Shown here: positions 1 to 8,230 of the stretch, piece after piece
Layout of the letters: each line of letters starts with the position of its first letter
Position numbering within the stretch: the stretch's first letter is position 1
Assembly: GCF_000827555.1 (NCBI RefSeq)
Contig: NZ_CDOI01000068.1
Coordinates: forward strand, 1 to 34,911
Direction of reading: 5' to 3'
Origin: Capnocytophaga canis
GTDB taxonomy: Bacteria > Bacteroidota > Bacteroidia > Flavobacteriales > Flavobacteriaceae
DNA length: 34,911 nucleotides
The notes under the pieces: generated by a model
Database searches by the model: none
What the model was told of the DNA's origin: nothing
Seen by the model: only the letters and a program-made list of their open reading frames with translations
Program-made: the position numbers and the translations under genes

Positions 1-669
1 GCGGCATCTGTAATGGCAGCTCCTGGAGCCATTGTGATTTCAAAAATATTGTATCCGCAAACTGAAAATTTTTCAAATGAATCCAAAGTATCGGTAGAAA
101 ATGTAGGTTCAAACGTATTGGATGCTATCGCTAACGGAACTACCGAGGGATTAAAATTAGCTGCCAACGTAGGAGCTATGCTACTTGTTTTTGTAGCTTT
201 CATTGCGATGATAAACTACATTTTCGGTTGGATTGGCGATATTACTTCGCTTAATACAATCATTAGTGAGAATACTTCCTACAAGTCTCTGTCATTGGAA
301 ATGATTCTTGGAGTTCTATTTTCACCTCTGATGTGGCTCATTGGAGTAGCTAAAGAGGACATGATGCTAATGGGACAATTGTTAGGTGTTAAATTGGCAT
401 CGTCTGAGTTTGTGGCATATACGCAATTAGCAGATTTAAAGAACGTGGCTTCTGCTTCACATTTAATGTACGACAAATCCATTATCATCGCAACCTATAT
501 GCTTTGTGGATTCGCTAATTTTGCATCAATCGGCATACAAATAGGAGGCATAGGCTCGTTGGCTCCTACACAGCGGAAAACATTGTCAGAATTTGGATTG
601 AAAGCCGTTTTAGGTGGTTCGTTAGCATCTCTTTTGTCGGCAACCATTGCAGGGATGATTGTAGGTTAA
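1..669 (+). CDS. Nucleoside transporter (CNT/NupC family), C-terminal part
   Basis: This is the 3' end of a concentrative nucleoside transporter, an inner-membrane protein that imports nucleosides with Na+ or H+. The reading frame is open from base 1, so the gene starts outside the window and the ATG at 13 is internal. The first residues read AASVMAAPGAIVISKILYP, matching the conserved CNT region 'S-x-M-x-x-P-A-x-x-x-x-K-x-x-x-P'. Hydrophobic segments follow (LAANVGAMLLVFVAFIAMI, then the helix around GVLFSPLMWLIGV), and the end contains the CNT C-terminal gate and nucleoside-recognition domain (about 220 residues seen). The stop codon overlaps the stop of the convergent deaminase gene by 3 bp. 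Family assignment is firm; the nucleoside specificity is not readable. Confidence 0.88.
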   Translation, partial: AASVMAAPGAIVISKILYPQTENFSNESKVSVENVGSNVLDAIANGTTEGLKLAANVGAMLLVFVAFIAMINYIFGWIGDITSLNTIISENTSYKSLSLEMILGVLFSPLMWLIGVAKEDMMLMGQLLGVKLASSEFVAYTQLADLKNVASASHLMYDKSIIIATYMLCGFANFASIGIQIGGIGSLAPTQRKTLSEFGLKAVLGGSLASLLSATIAGMIVG

Positions 670-1106
670 ACATCTTCGGTTTCCGATAGATGTACCAATT
701 CTACACCTGCCTTTTTGAGGAAATCAATTCCCTCATCATCTTTGTAAAGTTCTTTGTAGACAACTCGTTTAATCCCCGATTGGTGGATGAGTTTACTGCA
801 TTCTTTGCAAGGCGACATGGTAATGTAAAGTGTTGCCCCTTCTGACGATTGGGTTGAAGCCGCAACTTTCATAATTGCATTAGCTTCAGCATGAAGTACA
901 TACCATTTCGTATCCCCATTGTTGTCTTCACAACAATTATCAAATCCTGTTGGAGTGCCGTTATAACCATCGGAGATAATCATTCGATCTTTAACGATGA
1001 TTGCCCCCACTTGCTTACGCTTACAGTGTGATAATTTAGCCCATTCCATAGCCATTCGCATATAGGCTTTGTCGTAACGTACTTGTTTGGTATTCAATAT
1101 GTTCAT
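666..1106 (-). CDS. dCMP deaminase / ComE operon protein 2-like cytidine deaminase
   Basis: A zinc-dependent deoxycytidylate deaminase-family enzyme of 146 residues, expected to convert dCMP to dUMP in the cytosol and so feed thymidylate synthesis. The zinc site is complete: the HAE motif (His72, catalytic Glu74) and PCKEC (Cys100, Cys103). The N-terminal zone KRKQVGAIIVKD (residues 29-40) is typical of the dCMP deaminase/ComEB branch. The gene starts 4 bp after the stop of sua5, so the two are probably cotranscribed. It converges on the nucleoside transporter with overlapping stops. Whether it acts on dCMP rather than another cytidine nucleotide is inferred from family resemblance. Confidence 0.9.
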   Translation of the reverse strand: MNILNTKQVRYDKAYMRMAMEWAKLSHCKRKQVGAIIVKDRMIISDGYNGTPTGFDNCCEDNNGDTKWYVLHAEANAIMKVAASTQSSEGATLYITMSPCKECSKLIHQSGIKRVVYKELYKDDEGIDFLKKAGVELVHLSETEDV

Positions 1107-1110
1107 AATC

Positions 1111-1671
1111 TTATCTTAAGAATTCTATGTTTCCGTTCGAATCAAAAAACACCAATCGAGAAGGTGACTTTACTTTTGTATCCATTTGGCGATATCGCAC
1201 CACGTAATCGCAGTTATGAATAATCTCGGCTTCTATTTCCTTGAAAATCTTTGGAGTAGGTTTGCCACTAATGTTTGCTGAAGTGGAGACTATCGGTTTT
1301 CCGAACTGTCGGATGATTTTTTGGCAAAAATCATCTTGAACTAAACGTATTCCAATCGAATTATCTACTGCGATAACGTTTTTTGCTAAATTTTTTGCTT
1401 TTGGATAGATTACTGTTGTAGGTTCAGGGTTCTTTTTAATAAAATTAAACACTACATCAGCAACATCTTCTGTGTAATCACGTAACATTTGTTCAGAATC
1501 TACCAAAACGATCAAACTTTTGCTTTCGTTTCGTTGTTTTATACTAAAAATTTTAGTTACTGCTGCTTCATTAGTGGCATCGCAACCAATCCCCCAAACT
1601 GTATCCGTTGGATAAAGTATTGTTCCTCCATTAGTCAGCGTTTCCACCGTTTTTTTGATATCTTTTTCCAT
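1111..1671 (-). CDS. L-threonylcarbamoyladenylate synthase (Sua5/YciO/YrdC family)
   Basis: Makes threonylcarbamoyl-AMP from threonine, bicarbonate and ATP, the first step of the t6A37 modification of ANN-decoding tRNAs. The 186-residue protein is a single YrdC domain: YPTDTVWGIGCDA at 20-32 and the substrate-binding K-x-R...KS set (Lys45, Arg47, Lys51, Ser52), followed by STSAN near 130. It lacks the extra C-terminal Sua5 domain, so it resembles TsaC. The partner that uses its product, TsaD, is encoded elsewhere in this window (29659-30684). It is the first gene of a two-gene unit with the deaminase and diverges from the FUSC gene. A YciO-type paralogue cannot be excluded by eye. Confidence 0.88.
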   Translation of the reverse strand: MEKDIKKTVETLTNGGTILYPTDTVWGIGCDATNEAAVTKIFSIKQRNESKSLIVLVDSEQMLRDYTEDVADVVFNFIKKNPEPTTVIYPKAKNLAKNVIAVDNSIGIRLVQDDFCQKIIRQFGKPIVSTSANISGKPTPKIFKEIEAEIIHNCDYVVRYRQMDTKVKSPSRLVFFDSNGNIEFLR

Positions 1672-1824
1672 TGTTATTTTCGTCTGATTCTGAATACTTT
1701 TACCATAAATAGAATAACTCCAAAAACGTAACTTTTCTCCACAGCTTTACTCAAATTTCCTCTTGGAGTAACTAACCTTAGTGAAGTTTTCTCGGTTGTG
1801 AGATCTTTCGACGAGAAACTTTCG

Positions 1825-1832
1825 TATTTTTG
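1825..1832 (+). promoter_or_regulatory. Bacteroidota -7 box upstream of the FUSC gene
   Basis: TATTTTTG matches the Bacteroidota -7 consensus TAnnTTTG exactly and lies 21 nt before the ATG at 1854. It overlaps the alternative TTG start at 1830, which argues against that start. The nearest upstream TTG (1796-1798) is 26 nt away, longer than usual for the -33 element. Confidence 0.45.
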
Positions 1833-1853
1833 TGGCGAATATACTCAAAAAAA

Positions 1854-4034
1854 ATGTATTTAGGAATCATTTCTTTTTTTAAAAGTTTTTCTTTCTTCAA
1901 AGGCATACTCAAAACTATAGCAGTCATGGTACCTATTGGAATAGGTTGGTACTTTAATGCTTTGGAAGTAGGTCTCCCAATAGGGCTAACCATTATTGCT
2001 ATTTCACCGAGTGATATTCCTGGAAATCGTAAGCATCACATCGGAGGGTTACTCGTGGCAACACTTTTGGCAATGATGAGTTGCCTTTTCGTGAATTTAG
2101 CTTTTCCATACTTTTATATCTTGTTGATAACCATATTTTTACTAACGTTTTTCAATGCCTATATTTCCCTTTATGGGCATCGAGCTTCCATGGTAGCTTT
2201 CTCAGGATTATTCAGCATTGCATCAACTTTATCGCACATTGAGCAAGGCGAAGGCATTTTTTTACATCTATTGTATATATTCATCGGTGGGGTGTGGTAT
2301 ATCTTGCTAGTTATGTTCTATTTATGGATAAAACCGCGTCAATACAGTGAGCAATTGTTGGGTAAATGTTTTTCGCTTACAGCGGATTTTTTTTCGGTAC
2401 GAGCCCGTTTGTTGCTGTCCGAGGACAGAGATGAGGGATTTAAAAAAATGATTGATTTACAGACTCTTCTGAATGAAAATTACGAAAAATTGCGTGATGT
2501 TATTCTCAATTCACGTAGTAAATCAGGTAAAACCGATTATTTGCAGAGACAATTTTTAATGTTCATTGAATTGGTGGATATTTTTGAATTAGCTCTGGCA
2601 AATCCTGTGCAATATGAAAAAATTGACAAGGAATTTGCTGAAAATAAGGATATATTACGATTTTATTCCGATTTTTTAGAAGAACTTTCTCGGCAGTTAC
2701 AACAAATGTCGGTTTATATTGGTTCTCGCAAGAGTGTTCAGTTGGATAATTCGCTACAAGAAAAGCTGTTGCTCATACAACAAAAAAATAATAAGTTTAA
2801 GACGCAAAACAATAGAGACTCGGACAAAGAAAAAGTATTAACTATTCGAAATTTTTACATCTATATTGAAAATCAGTATAATTCTATTGAAAACATACGA
2901 GTTATTTTTGAAAATTATTACCAAAGTAATATAGGCAAACGTGATGAAGAGAGCTATCGAAAGTTTGTAAGTTCCCAAAGCTATTCATGGAAACGACTGA
3001 AAGATCATATTTCGTTACAATCATCTTTCTTTAGACACTCCATTCGAATTTCAATAACAACTCTAATTGCTTTTCTAATAGGCGATTATTTTTCGATTAG
3101 TAATGCGTATTGGATTGTGTTAACTTTGTTCATCATTATGCGTCCTGGGTTTGGGCTCACCAAAGAGCGGTCCCTCAATCGAATTTACGGAACAATTTTA
3201 GGTGGAGTAGTCGCTTTTGCGGTAATATATCTCTTTCCGAATCCGACTTTACATCTTTATGTTGGGGTGCTTTGTATGCCTATTGCTTTTGGATTGATGC
3301 AGGAGAATTATATGTACGCTTCTATTTTCATCACCATTAGTGCTATTTTTATGTTTGCATTAGCTTCGCCCGATGTTTATGCTGTGATTCACGATCGAGT
3401 ACTCGATACGGCTATCGGTGTAGGGCTTGCGTTCGTGGCTAACTATCTGATTTTGCCTACGTGGGAGTACCGAACCTATGGCGAAGCTATTCAGAAATCC
3501 ATTCGCGCAAACATTGGCTATTTGAAGCAAGTGAAGTCCGTTTTTAATACAGATCAAGTTATTACCAATGCGTATAAAATATCTCGAAAAGAAGCATTTT
3601 TAGCACTTTCCAATCTCAATGCTACTTTCCAGCGGATGATGCAAGAGCCTAAATCCAAGCGAAATAAAACAGCCCTAACCTACGGGATTATCGTAATCCA
3701 GCAGTCGTTCCTTTCGTCTGTGGCTTCCTTGGGTGTTCGTCTGAAAGCTCATAAAACAACTTTCCCAAAAGAAGTTTTTAACCAAGCGATAGATGATCTC
3801 ATTACATCGCTCGAAATGAATTTAGCTTTACTTACAAACGAATTCACTGTAAATGTTCAGAATTATGAAATTTTCGTAGAAAATTTCCATAAATCTGTTC
3901 AAAATATTATTGAAAAACAGGAGCTTTCAAAACAAAGTCCAATTTCAAAGCGTGAAACCCAACTCTATCTGGAACAGTTCAAATATCTCTTTGGACTTGC
4001 TAAGAATTTGGAACAGGAGTTGAAAAAGTTATGA
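1854..4034 (+). CDS. FUSC/YccS-family integral membrane protein
   Basis: A 726-residue inner-membrane protein with the duplicated fusaric-acid-resistance (FUSC/YccS) architecture. An N-terminal block of about six hydrophobic helices (residues ~15-155) is followed by a charged cytoplasmic region (~160-385), then a second block (~395-535) and a soluble C-terminal tail. The second block carries the FUSC signature: NAYWIVLTLFIIMRPGFG, then the R-x-x-G-T-x-x-G element in NRIYGTILGG. The family is associated with efflux of aromatic acids or envelope stress, but most members have no known substrate. The start was placed at ATG 1854; a TTG in the same frame at 1830 lies inside the putative promoter. 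A hairpin terminator follows the stop. Confidence 0.85.
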   Translation: MYLGIISFFKSFSFFKGILKTIAVMVPIGIGWYFNALEVGLPIGLTIIAISPSDIPGNRKHHIGGLLVATLLAMMSCLFVNLAFPYFYILLITIFLLTFFNAYISLYGHRASMVAFSGLFSIASTLSHIEQGEGIFLHLLYIFIGGVWYILLVMFYLWIKPRQYSEQLLGKCFSLTADFFSVRARLLLSEDRDEGFKKMIDLQTLLNENYEKLRDVILNSRSKSGKTDYLQRQFLMFIELVDIFELALANPVQYEKIDKEFAENKDILRFYSDFLEELSRQLQQMSVYIGSRKSVQLDNSLQEKLLLIQQKNNKFKTQNNRDSDKEKVLTIRNFYIYIENQYNSIENIRVIFENYYQSNIGKRDEESYRKFVSSQSYSWKRLKDHISLQSSFFRHSIRISITTLIAFLIGDYFSISNAYWIVLTLFIIMRPGFGLTKERSLNRIYGTILGGVVAFAVIYLFPNPTLHLYVGVLCMPIAFGLMQENYMYASIFITISAIFMFALASPDVYAVIHDRVLDTAIGVGLAFVANYLILPTWEYRTYGEAIQKSIRANIGYLKQVKSVFNTDQVITNAYKISRKEAFLALSNLNATFQRMMQEPKSKRNKTALTYGIIVIQQSFLSSVASLGVRLKAHKTTFPKEVFNQAIDDLITSLEMNLALLTNEFTVNVQNYEIFVENFHKSVQNIIEKQELSKQSPISKRETQLYLEQFKYLFGLAKNLEQELKKL

Positions 4035-4045
4035 AATAAAATTAA

Positions 4046-4078
4046 AAAAGTTTGTCTTCAAAAAGAAAACAAACTTTT
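4046..4078. terminator. Bidirectional hairpin terminator
   Basis: AAAAGTTTGT (4046-4055) pairs with ACAAACTTTT (4069-4078) around a 13-nt loop. The arms carry A and T runs on both strands, and the hairpin lies between the convergent FUSC and DUF3276 genes, so it can serve both. Confidence 0.7.
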
Positions 4079-4087
4079 GTTAAAATA

Positions 4088-4459
4088 TTATTGTAAATCT
4101 TCAAAGTTGAGATTAATGGTAGAGTTGTAGCCATCTATACTATAGCCTTGAAATGCTCTTGTTTTGAAATTTTTTTGGTGTCTTTCTGAAATAACCTCTT
4201 CACCTTTTTCCTCGAAAACGTAGCCTGTCATTTCATTGAGAATATCTTTAAATGGCTCAAAATCTTCTTTGTACAAGTAGATTTTATGTTTTTTGTAATG
4301 GAAAGAACCGTCTTCATGTGTGAATTTTTTACTTTCTGTGATTGTCAGATAATAATCCTTTGCACGTGTAGCTCTCACATCAAAGAAATAAGTTCTTCTT
4401 CCAGCTCTTAATGCTTTTGAAAAAATTTCTTCATTTTCTAAAAATTCTTTCTCTTCCAT
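4088..4459 (-). CDS. PUR-family (DUF3276) nucleic-acid-binding protein
   Basis: A small cytosolic protein of 123 residues matching the DUF3276/PUR-alpha-like family of Bacteroidota. Recognisable features are an N-terminal acidic stretch, the YFFDVRATRAKDYYLTITESKK segment (about residues 24-45) with the beta-strand pattern of a PUR repeat, and a second basic/aromatic half (HKIYLYKEDFEPF). Eukaryotic and spirochaete PUR proteins bind single-stranded DNA or RNA; the role in flavobacteria is unknown. It stands alone: 205 bp separate it from the upstream acyltransferase gene. That gap is very AT-rich, and the only structure seen there is a weak hairpin (4646-4669) that overlaps the acyltransferase stop codon. 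Confidence 0.85.
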   Translation of the reverse strand: MEEKEFLENEEIFSKALRAGRRTYFFDVRATRAKDYYLTITESKKFTHEDGSFHYKKHKIYLYKEDFEPFKDILNEMTGYVFEEKGEEVISERHQKNFKTRAFQGYSIDGYNSTINLNFEDLQ

Positions 4460-4664
4460 AGTTGTTTATTTAAAAATAATTGAAAATCATCTCTGGGCAA
4501 AAGTCTAAAAAAAACCTTAATTAGACAATTTTTTTTGCAAAAACATTCTCATATAAATTATTTTTTATGATAATTTTATGAATAAGAATAAAAAATATCT
4601 GTAAATATTAAATTTATCTTAAAAAGTCTGATTTCAATCCGAGTGCTTTGAGGAGAAAGTTTTC

Positions 4665-5426
4665 TCAAGACAATGTTACTGAGTTAATTTTTTTGAATGT
4701 TTCATGCTGTTCAATTGCCAATTCTATTTTTTCAACTATTTGCTCTACACTTTCATTTTCGTAATCAATCTGTAAAGGGTCTTTAATTACCATGGATTGT
4801 TGAATGCCTTTTTTCTTGAAGTTTATTCCTTTTTTGTCAAACGATCTGCGAAATCCGTCAATGACAATAGGCACAACGATGGGTTTATATTGCCTGATGA
4901 TATGTGCTGTTCCTTTGCGTATTGGTTTCCAAGGAGATGTTGTTCCCTGAGGGAAGGTAATGACCCATCCATCATCAAGTGCCACCCCTATGTTTTCAAC
5001 ATCGCTTTGTTTCACTTCTCTTTGGATATCTTTACCTTTTTCTCGCCAAGTTCGGTCAACGGTGATGGCTCCTGCATATGCTAAAATTTTAGGTAATATG
5101 CCTGATTTCATCGTTTCAGAGGCCGCTACGTAATATATGTTCAGTTTTGGATTCCACAGATAACCAAAGCCTTTGAGTGAGTCTTTTCGTCCCTTTAAAC
5201 TTGCGTTGAAAACATGCAACATAGCAGCCACATCGGCAAAATAAGTCTGATGATTAGAGATGAACAAGACATTGTTTTCTGGCAATTGACGGATGATATC
5301 CGAGCCTTGTATGTTTAGTTGATTGATTCCGTTGTAGCGTCGGTGTGTGATGAATCCAAAAACCCGAATTACCCAACGTTTTATCCATAAAATATGTCCA
5401 AAAGGATTTCTTTTAAGTAATTTCAT
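4665..5426 (-). CDS. 1-acyl-sn-glycerol-3-phosphate acyltransferase family protein (copy 1)
   Basis: A PlsC-like acyltransferase of 253 residues, expected at the cytoplasmic membrane and transferring acyl chains to a glycerolipid acceptor. The catalytic NHQTYFAD (H-x4-D, His59 and Asp65, with one extra residue against strict HX4D) is present. The second motif reads FPQGTTS (158-164) where canonical family members have FPEGTRS, so the usual Glu and Arg are replaced. This suggests an unusual acceptor or altered function. The gene starts 19 bp after mnmA ends and is probably cotranscribed with it. A second, canonical PlsC-type gene lies on the other side of mnmA. Family assignment is firm; the exact substrate is not. 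Confidence 0.85.
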   Translation of the reverse strand: MKLLKRNPFGHILWIKRWVIRVFGFITHRRYNGINQLNIQGSDIIRQLPENNVLFISNHQTYFADVAAMLHVFNASLKGRKDSLKGFGYLWNPKLNIYYVAASETMKSGILPKILAYAGAITVDRTWREKGKDIQREVKQSDVENIGVALDDGWVITFPQGTTSPWKPIRKGTAHIIRQYKPIVVPIVIDGFRRSFDKKGINFKKKGIQQSMVIKDPLQIDYENESVEQIVEKIELAIEQHETFKKINSVTLS

Positions 5427-5445
5427 AAGCGTATCTTTTTGGTTT

Positions 5446-6639
5446 TTAATTAATTACTCCGCTTCCAATAAGCTCGTCATCTTCATACCACGCTGCGAAT
5501 TGTCCTTCAGTAATAGCACTTTGTGGCTCTTTGAAATCAATGTACAGCCCGTTAGCTACCTTGTGGAGAGTGGCTTTTTGAAGCGGTTGTCGATAACGAA
5601 TGCGTACCATGAAGTCTTTACTATCTCCTGTTTTTAGAGCCAAATCAGTTCGTACCCAATGCACATCTTCTTCTCTTATGAACAGTGCTGAACGGAATAG
5701 ACCTTGGTGAGTGTTGCCTTGACCTACGTAGATAATATTCTGATTTACATCAGTTTCTATAACGAAAAGTGGCTCAGGTGTACCTCCAACATTCAGTCCC
5801 TTCCGTTGCCCTTTTGTAAAGAAATGAGCTCCTTGGTGCTTTCCTTTTATTTTTCCATCAGTAGGCTGATACGTAAAACGCTTTGAACGAAATTCTAACT
5901 CACTTTCGTACGATTCAAAATTTAACTGTTGATGCCGTTTTGTATATCCTTCCCAATCATTTGGAATTTCAATAATTTTTCCTTCTTTCGGGAGTAATTG
6001 TTGTTGTAAAAACTCAGGAAGACGTATTTTTCCAACAAAACATAAGCCTTGCGAGTCTTTCTTTTCAGCAGTTATCAGCCCTTGTGCGGACGCGATGGCA
6101 CGAACTTCAGATTTTTGTAACTCACCAATTGGGAAAAGAGCTTTACTTAATTGATTTTGAGATAATTGGCACAAGAAATAGGATTGGTCTTTGTTGCTGT
6201 CCTTTCCTGCTAAAAGTCGGTATATTTTTTTTCCTTCAACATCCGCTTCCTCCTTACGACAATAATGCCCTGTTGCCACATAATCAGCACCTAAACTGAG
6301 GGCTAAATTCATGAAAACATCGAATTTTATCTCTCGATTGCACAGCACATCAGGGTTTGGAGTACGTCCATTTTCATACTCACTGAACATGTAATCGACG
6401 ATACGTTGCTTGTAAGGCTCACTCATATCAACCGTTTGAAACGGAATTCCTAACTTTTCGGCCACTAATAGTGCATCATTACTATCCTCTAACCATGGAC
6501 ATTCATCTGAGATTGTTACTGAATCATCATGCCAATTTTTCATGAAAAGTCCAATAACCTCGTATCCTTGCTGTTGTAGCAAATAGGCAGCTACACTGCT
6601 GTCAACTCCACCACTTAAACCAACTACAACTTTTTTCAT
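5446..6639 (-). CDS. mnmA: tRNA-specific 2-thiouridylase MnmA
   Basis: Catalyses sulfur transfer to U34 of Lys, Glu and Gln tRNAs (s2U34) with ATP activation. The PP-loop GLSGGVDSS is at residues 8-15. The two catalytic cysteines are visible as Cys100 in [12 protein letters not shown] and Cys200 in [11 protein letters not shown], and HYCRKE and DQSYFL lie between them. At 397 residues it is somewhat longer than the roughly 370-residue enterobacterial enzyme; part of the excess is a linker around 220-245. It is the upstream gene of a pair with an acyltransferase (19-bp gap). The 117 bp before it hold inverted repeats but no convincing TAnnTTTG box. Confidence 0.97.
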   Translation of the reverse strand: MKKVVVGLSGGVDSSVAAYLLQQQGYEVIGLFMKNWHDDSVTISDECPWLEDSNDALLVAEKLGIPFQTVDMSEPYKQRIVDYMFSEYENGRTPNPDVLCNREIKFDVFMNLALSLGADYVATGHYCRKEEADVEGKKIYRLLAGKDSNKDQSYFLCQLSQNQLSKALFPIGELQKSEVRAIASAQGLITAEKKDSQGLCFVGKIRLPEFLQQQLLPKEGKIIEIPNDWEGYTKRHQQLNFESYESELEFRSKRFTYQPTDGKIKGKHQGAHFFTKGQRKGLNVGGTPEPLFVIETDVNQNIIYVGQGNTHQGLFRSALFIREEDVHWVRTDLALKTGDSKDFMVRIRYRQPLQKATLHKVANGLYIDFKEPQSAITEGQFAAWYEDDELIGSGVIN

Positions 6640-6676
6640 ATTTTCTTATGCGAAAACTACTGTTTATTGTTAAAGA

Positions 6677-6717
6677 GTATGGAATAAGTAAAGATTATTA
6701 GCAACTACATTCCATAC
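6677..6717. repeat. Inverted repeat between acyltransferase 2 and mnmA
   Basis: GTATGGAAT (6677-6685) and ATTCCATAC (6709-6717) are perfect 9-bp inverted arms separated by 23 bp. It lies in the 5' leader region of mnmA. It could be a hairpin in an mnmA leader transcript, a protein-binding palindrome or part of a terminator; there is no U-tract. Confidence 0.5.
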
Positions 6718-6730
6718 CGTTGTTTTTAAT

Positions 6731-6750
6731 AAGCAACTTAGAACTTGCTT
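6731..6750 (-). terminator. Weak hairpin after acyltransferase 2
   Basis: AAGCAA/TTGCTT arms (6731-6736 and 6745-6750) with an 8-nt loop lie just past the stop of the acyltransferase. On the transcript the hairpin is followed by an AU-rich run (ATTAAAAAC). It is a weak terminator at best. Confidence 0.35.
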
Positions 6751-6756
6751 CTATAC

Positions 6757-7485
6757 TTAAATTATTTTCGAAACGACTAATTTTTCAACCTCCACGATTT
6801 GTTGATTGATATTGTTTAGATCTATTTTTATGGGTGTATGCACGTAAAAGGTTATTTTATTTCCCAATCCCATTGGAAAAGCACCGTATTTGAGTACTTT
6901 CCATGAGTTGTTAATTGTCAAAGGCACTACATATCCATCAGGCATTTGTGACATAATGGCTTCTAATCCTTTGGTTTTGAAAGGTTTTGGTTTTCCGTCA
7001 CGCCTTCGTGTTCCTTCAGGAAAAATAAACCCAGCATCATTGTTTGCTTGTAATGATTTACCAAATTCTATTAGCTGAGGTATAGCATTTTGTGGCTTAC
7101 TTCGGTCAATTAATACTGAGCCATTATGGCGTAGGTTTATTGTTATACTTGGAGTTCCATTGCCTAATTCTTTTTTACCTACGAAGCGAATCGCATATTT
7201 TCGTAAAAACCAAATCAAGGGAGGAATGTCATACACACTCTGGTGGTTGGCAACAAAAATCAGCGGTGTGTTTTCAGGTAAAGGAGATTCAAATGTTAAA
7301 TAAGAACGATTGCCTGTCATCCACATTACGTGTACTAACAAGAAATTCAAAAAATCGACTACTGCTTTATGCGTTTTTCTACCAAAAGCGTGAATCGCAA
7401 TCCATTGTATTGGATGGAAAATAAGAAGTAAACTCCCAAAAATGAGATAATGCAAAGCACTAAGCGGGTAGGATATTATTTTCAT
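6757..7485 (-). CDS. plsC: 1-acyl-sn-glycerol-3-phosphate acyltransferase (PlsC type, copy 2)
   Basis: Expected to acylate lysophosphatidic acid to phosphatidic acid at the inner membrane. In its 242 residues the N-terminus has a hydrophobic anchor (about 8-35), followed by NHQSVYD with the HX4D pair His81 and Asp86, and a canonical FPEGTRR at 155-161. The order and spacing are those of bona fide PlsC proteins, so this copy is the better candidate for the housekeeping enzyme; copy 1 at 4665-5426 has an altered second motif. The 154-bp gap to the upstream bacilliredoxin gene contains a large bipartite inverted repeat. The start codon ATG (7485) is supported by the immediate membrane anchor. 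Confidence 0.9.
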   Translation of the reverse strand: MKIISYPLSALHYLIFGSLLLIFHPIQWIAIHAFGRKTHKAVVDFLNFLLVHVMWMTGNRSYLTFESPLPENTPLIFVANHQSVYDIPPLIWFLRKYAIRFVGKKELGNGTPSITINLRHNGSVLIDRSKPQNAIPQLIEFGKSLQANNDAGFIFPEGTRRRDGKPKPFKTKGLEAIMSQMPDGYVVPLTINNSWKVLKYGAFPMGLGNKITFYVHTPIKIDLNNINQQIVEVEKLVVSKII

Positions 7486-7526
7486 AGGATATAAAATAAA
7501 ACAGTTTATCCCAAAAGGGTTGGTTT

Positions 7527-7591
7527 CATTCCAAATTTGCGAGGAATATTTGCATTATCGACTTACAAAAATTCCTCGCTCTTTCGGAATG
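7527..7591. repeat. Bipartite nested inverted repeat
   Basis: An outer stem CATTCC/GGAATG (7527-7532 and 7586-7591) and an inner stem GCGAGGAAT/ATTCCTCGC (7539-7547 and 7571-7579) are nested, separated by a symmetric 6-by-6 internal loop, with a 23-nt apical loop. On the minus strand it sits downstream of the bacilliredoxin stop and upstream of the acyltransferase start. It could be a terminator without a U-tract, a structured leader, or a small mobile or repeat element. Confidence 0.6.
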
Positions 7592-7639
7592 ATAGTGCTA
7601 TACAAATTTGATTTTTCTAACACCTGTGTGGATTTCTGA

Positions 7640-8050
7640 TTAACAGAACTCGTCGTAAGCCTGTTTCAAATTATCCGAAATAGTTTCAGCATAACGTCCT
7701 TCGATGTGATGACGCTCTAACATATGCACTAATTCTCCATCTTTAAATAAAGCTATGCTAGGCGATGATGGAGGGAAAGGGAACATGAAATTACGAGCTT
7801 CTTCCGTTGCCTCACGGTCAACTCCTGCAAAAACGGTTGTTAAATGATCAGGTTTTTTTGCGTTTTGAAGACTCTCAATCACTGCTGGACGTGCGTTACG
7901 TGCCGCACAACCACACACCGAATTCACTACAACTAAGGTTGTTCCCGATTGTTTCAATGCTTCCTTAACGGCATCAACCGTTTTTAATTCTTGAAAACCA
8001 ACATTTGTTAGCTCTTCTATCATTGGTTTTACCAACTCTGGTGGATACAT
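7640..8050 (-). CDS. BrxA/BrxB family bacilliredoxin
   Basis: A thioredoxin-fold protein of 136 residues from the YphP/YqiW (bacilliredoxin) family, which removes bacillithiol from mixed disulfides in bacillithiol-producing bacteria. The diagnostic CGC active site is present as SVCGCAARNARP (Cys46, Cys48). The downstream FPFPPSSPSIALFKDGELVH carries the thioredoxin-like cis-proline region. The sequence also ends in a cysteine (EFC, Cys136). Its presence suggests a low-molecular-weight thiol system of bacillithiol type, but no biosynthesis gene is in the window. It diverges from acs across 180 bp and has a good -7 box 26 nt before its ATG. Confidence 0.92.
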   Translation of the reverse strand: MYPPELVKPMIEELTNVGFQELKTVDAVKEALKQSGTTLVVVNSVCGCAARNARPAVIESLQNAKKPDHLTTVFAGVDREATEEARNFMFPFPPSSPSIALFKDGELVHMLERHHIEGRYAETISDNLKQAYDEFC

Positions 8051-8076
8051 AATTTTACTTTTTTTTAGTTAGGGAG

Positions 8077-8084
8077 CAAAGATA
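8077..8084 (-). promoter_or_regulatory. -7 box for the bacilliredoxin gene
   Basis: On the minus strand the box reads TATCTTTG followed by C, a perfect TAnnTTTG(C), 26 nt upstream of the ATG at 8050. No clear TTTG is found at the expected -33 distance. Confidence 0.5.
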
Positions 8085-8176
8085 TGAAATTAATTTGAAT
8101 TATAAGTTTTTTGTGATAGTAGGGTTGCTGGGAGAAGAATATATCTATTCGATTTTGTTCGATTCGCTTCGTTTTT

Positions 8177-8207
8177 TTTGGTTTTTCAAAAAATATCCTT
8201 ACTTTTA
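8177..8207 (+). promoter_or_regulatory. Promoter of acs (TTTG-N19-TACTTTTA)
   Basis: TTTG at 8177-8180 is followed after exactly 19 nt by TACTTTTA (8200-8207), one base off TAnnTTTG. The box ends 23 nt before the acs ATG at 8231. It follows the -33/-7 organisation described for Bacteroidota primary sigma factors. Confidence 0.5.
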
Positions 8208-8230
8208 TCGCAAACAAATTGATTCTGATT

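Noticed and set aside
1830-1853. TTG start giving eight extra residues to the FUSC protein
   Set aside because: The TTG lies inside a perfect -7 promoter box, so it would not be transcribed; ATG 1854 is preferred.
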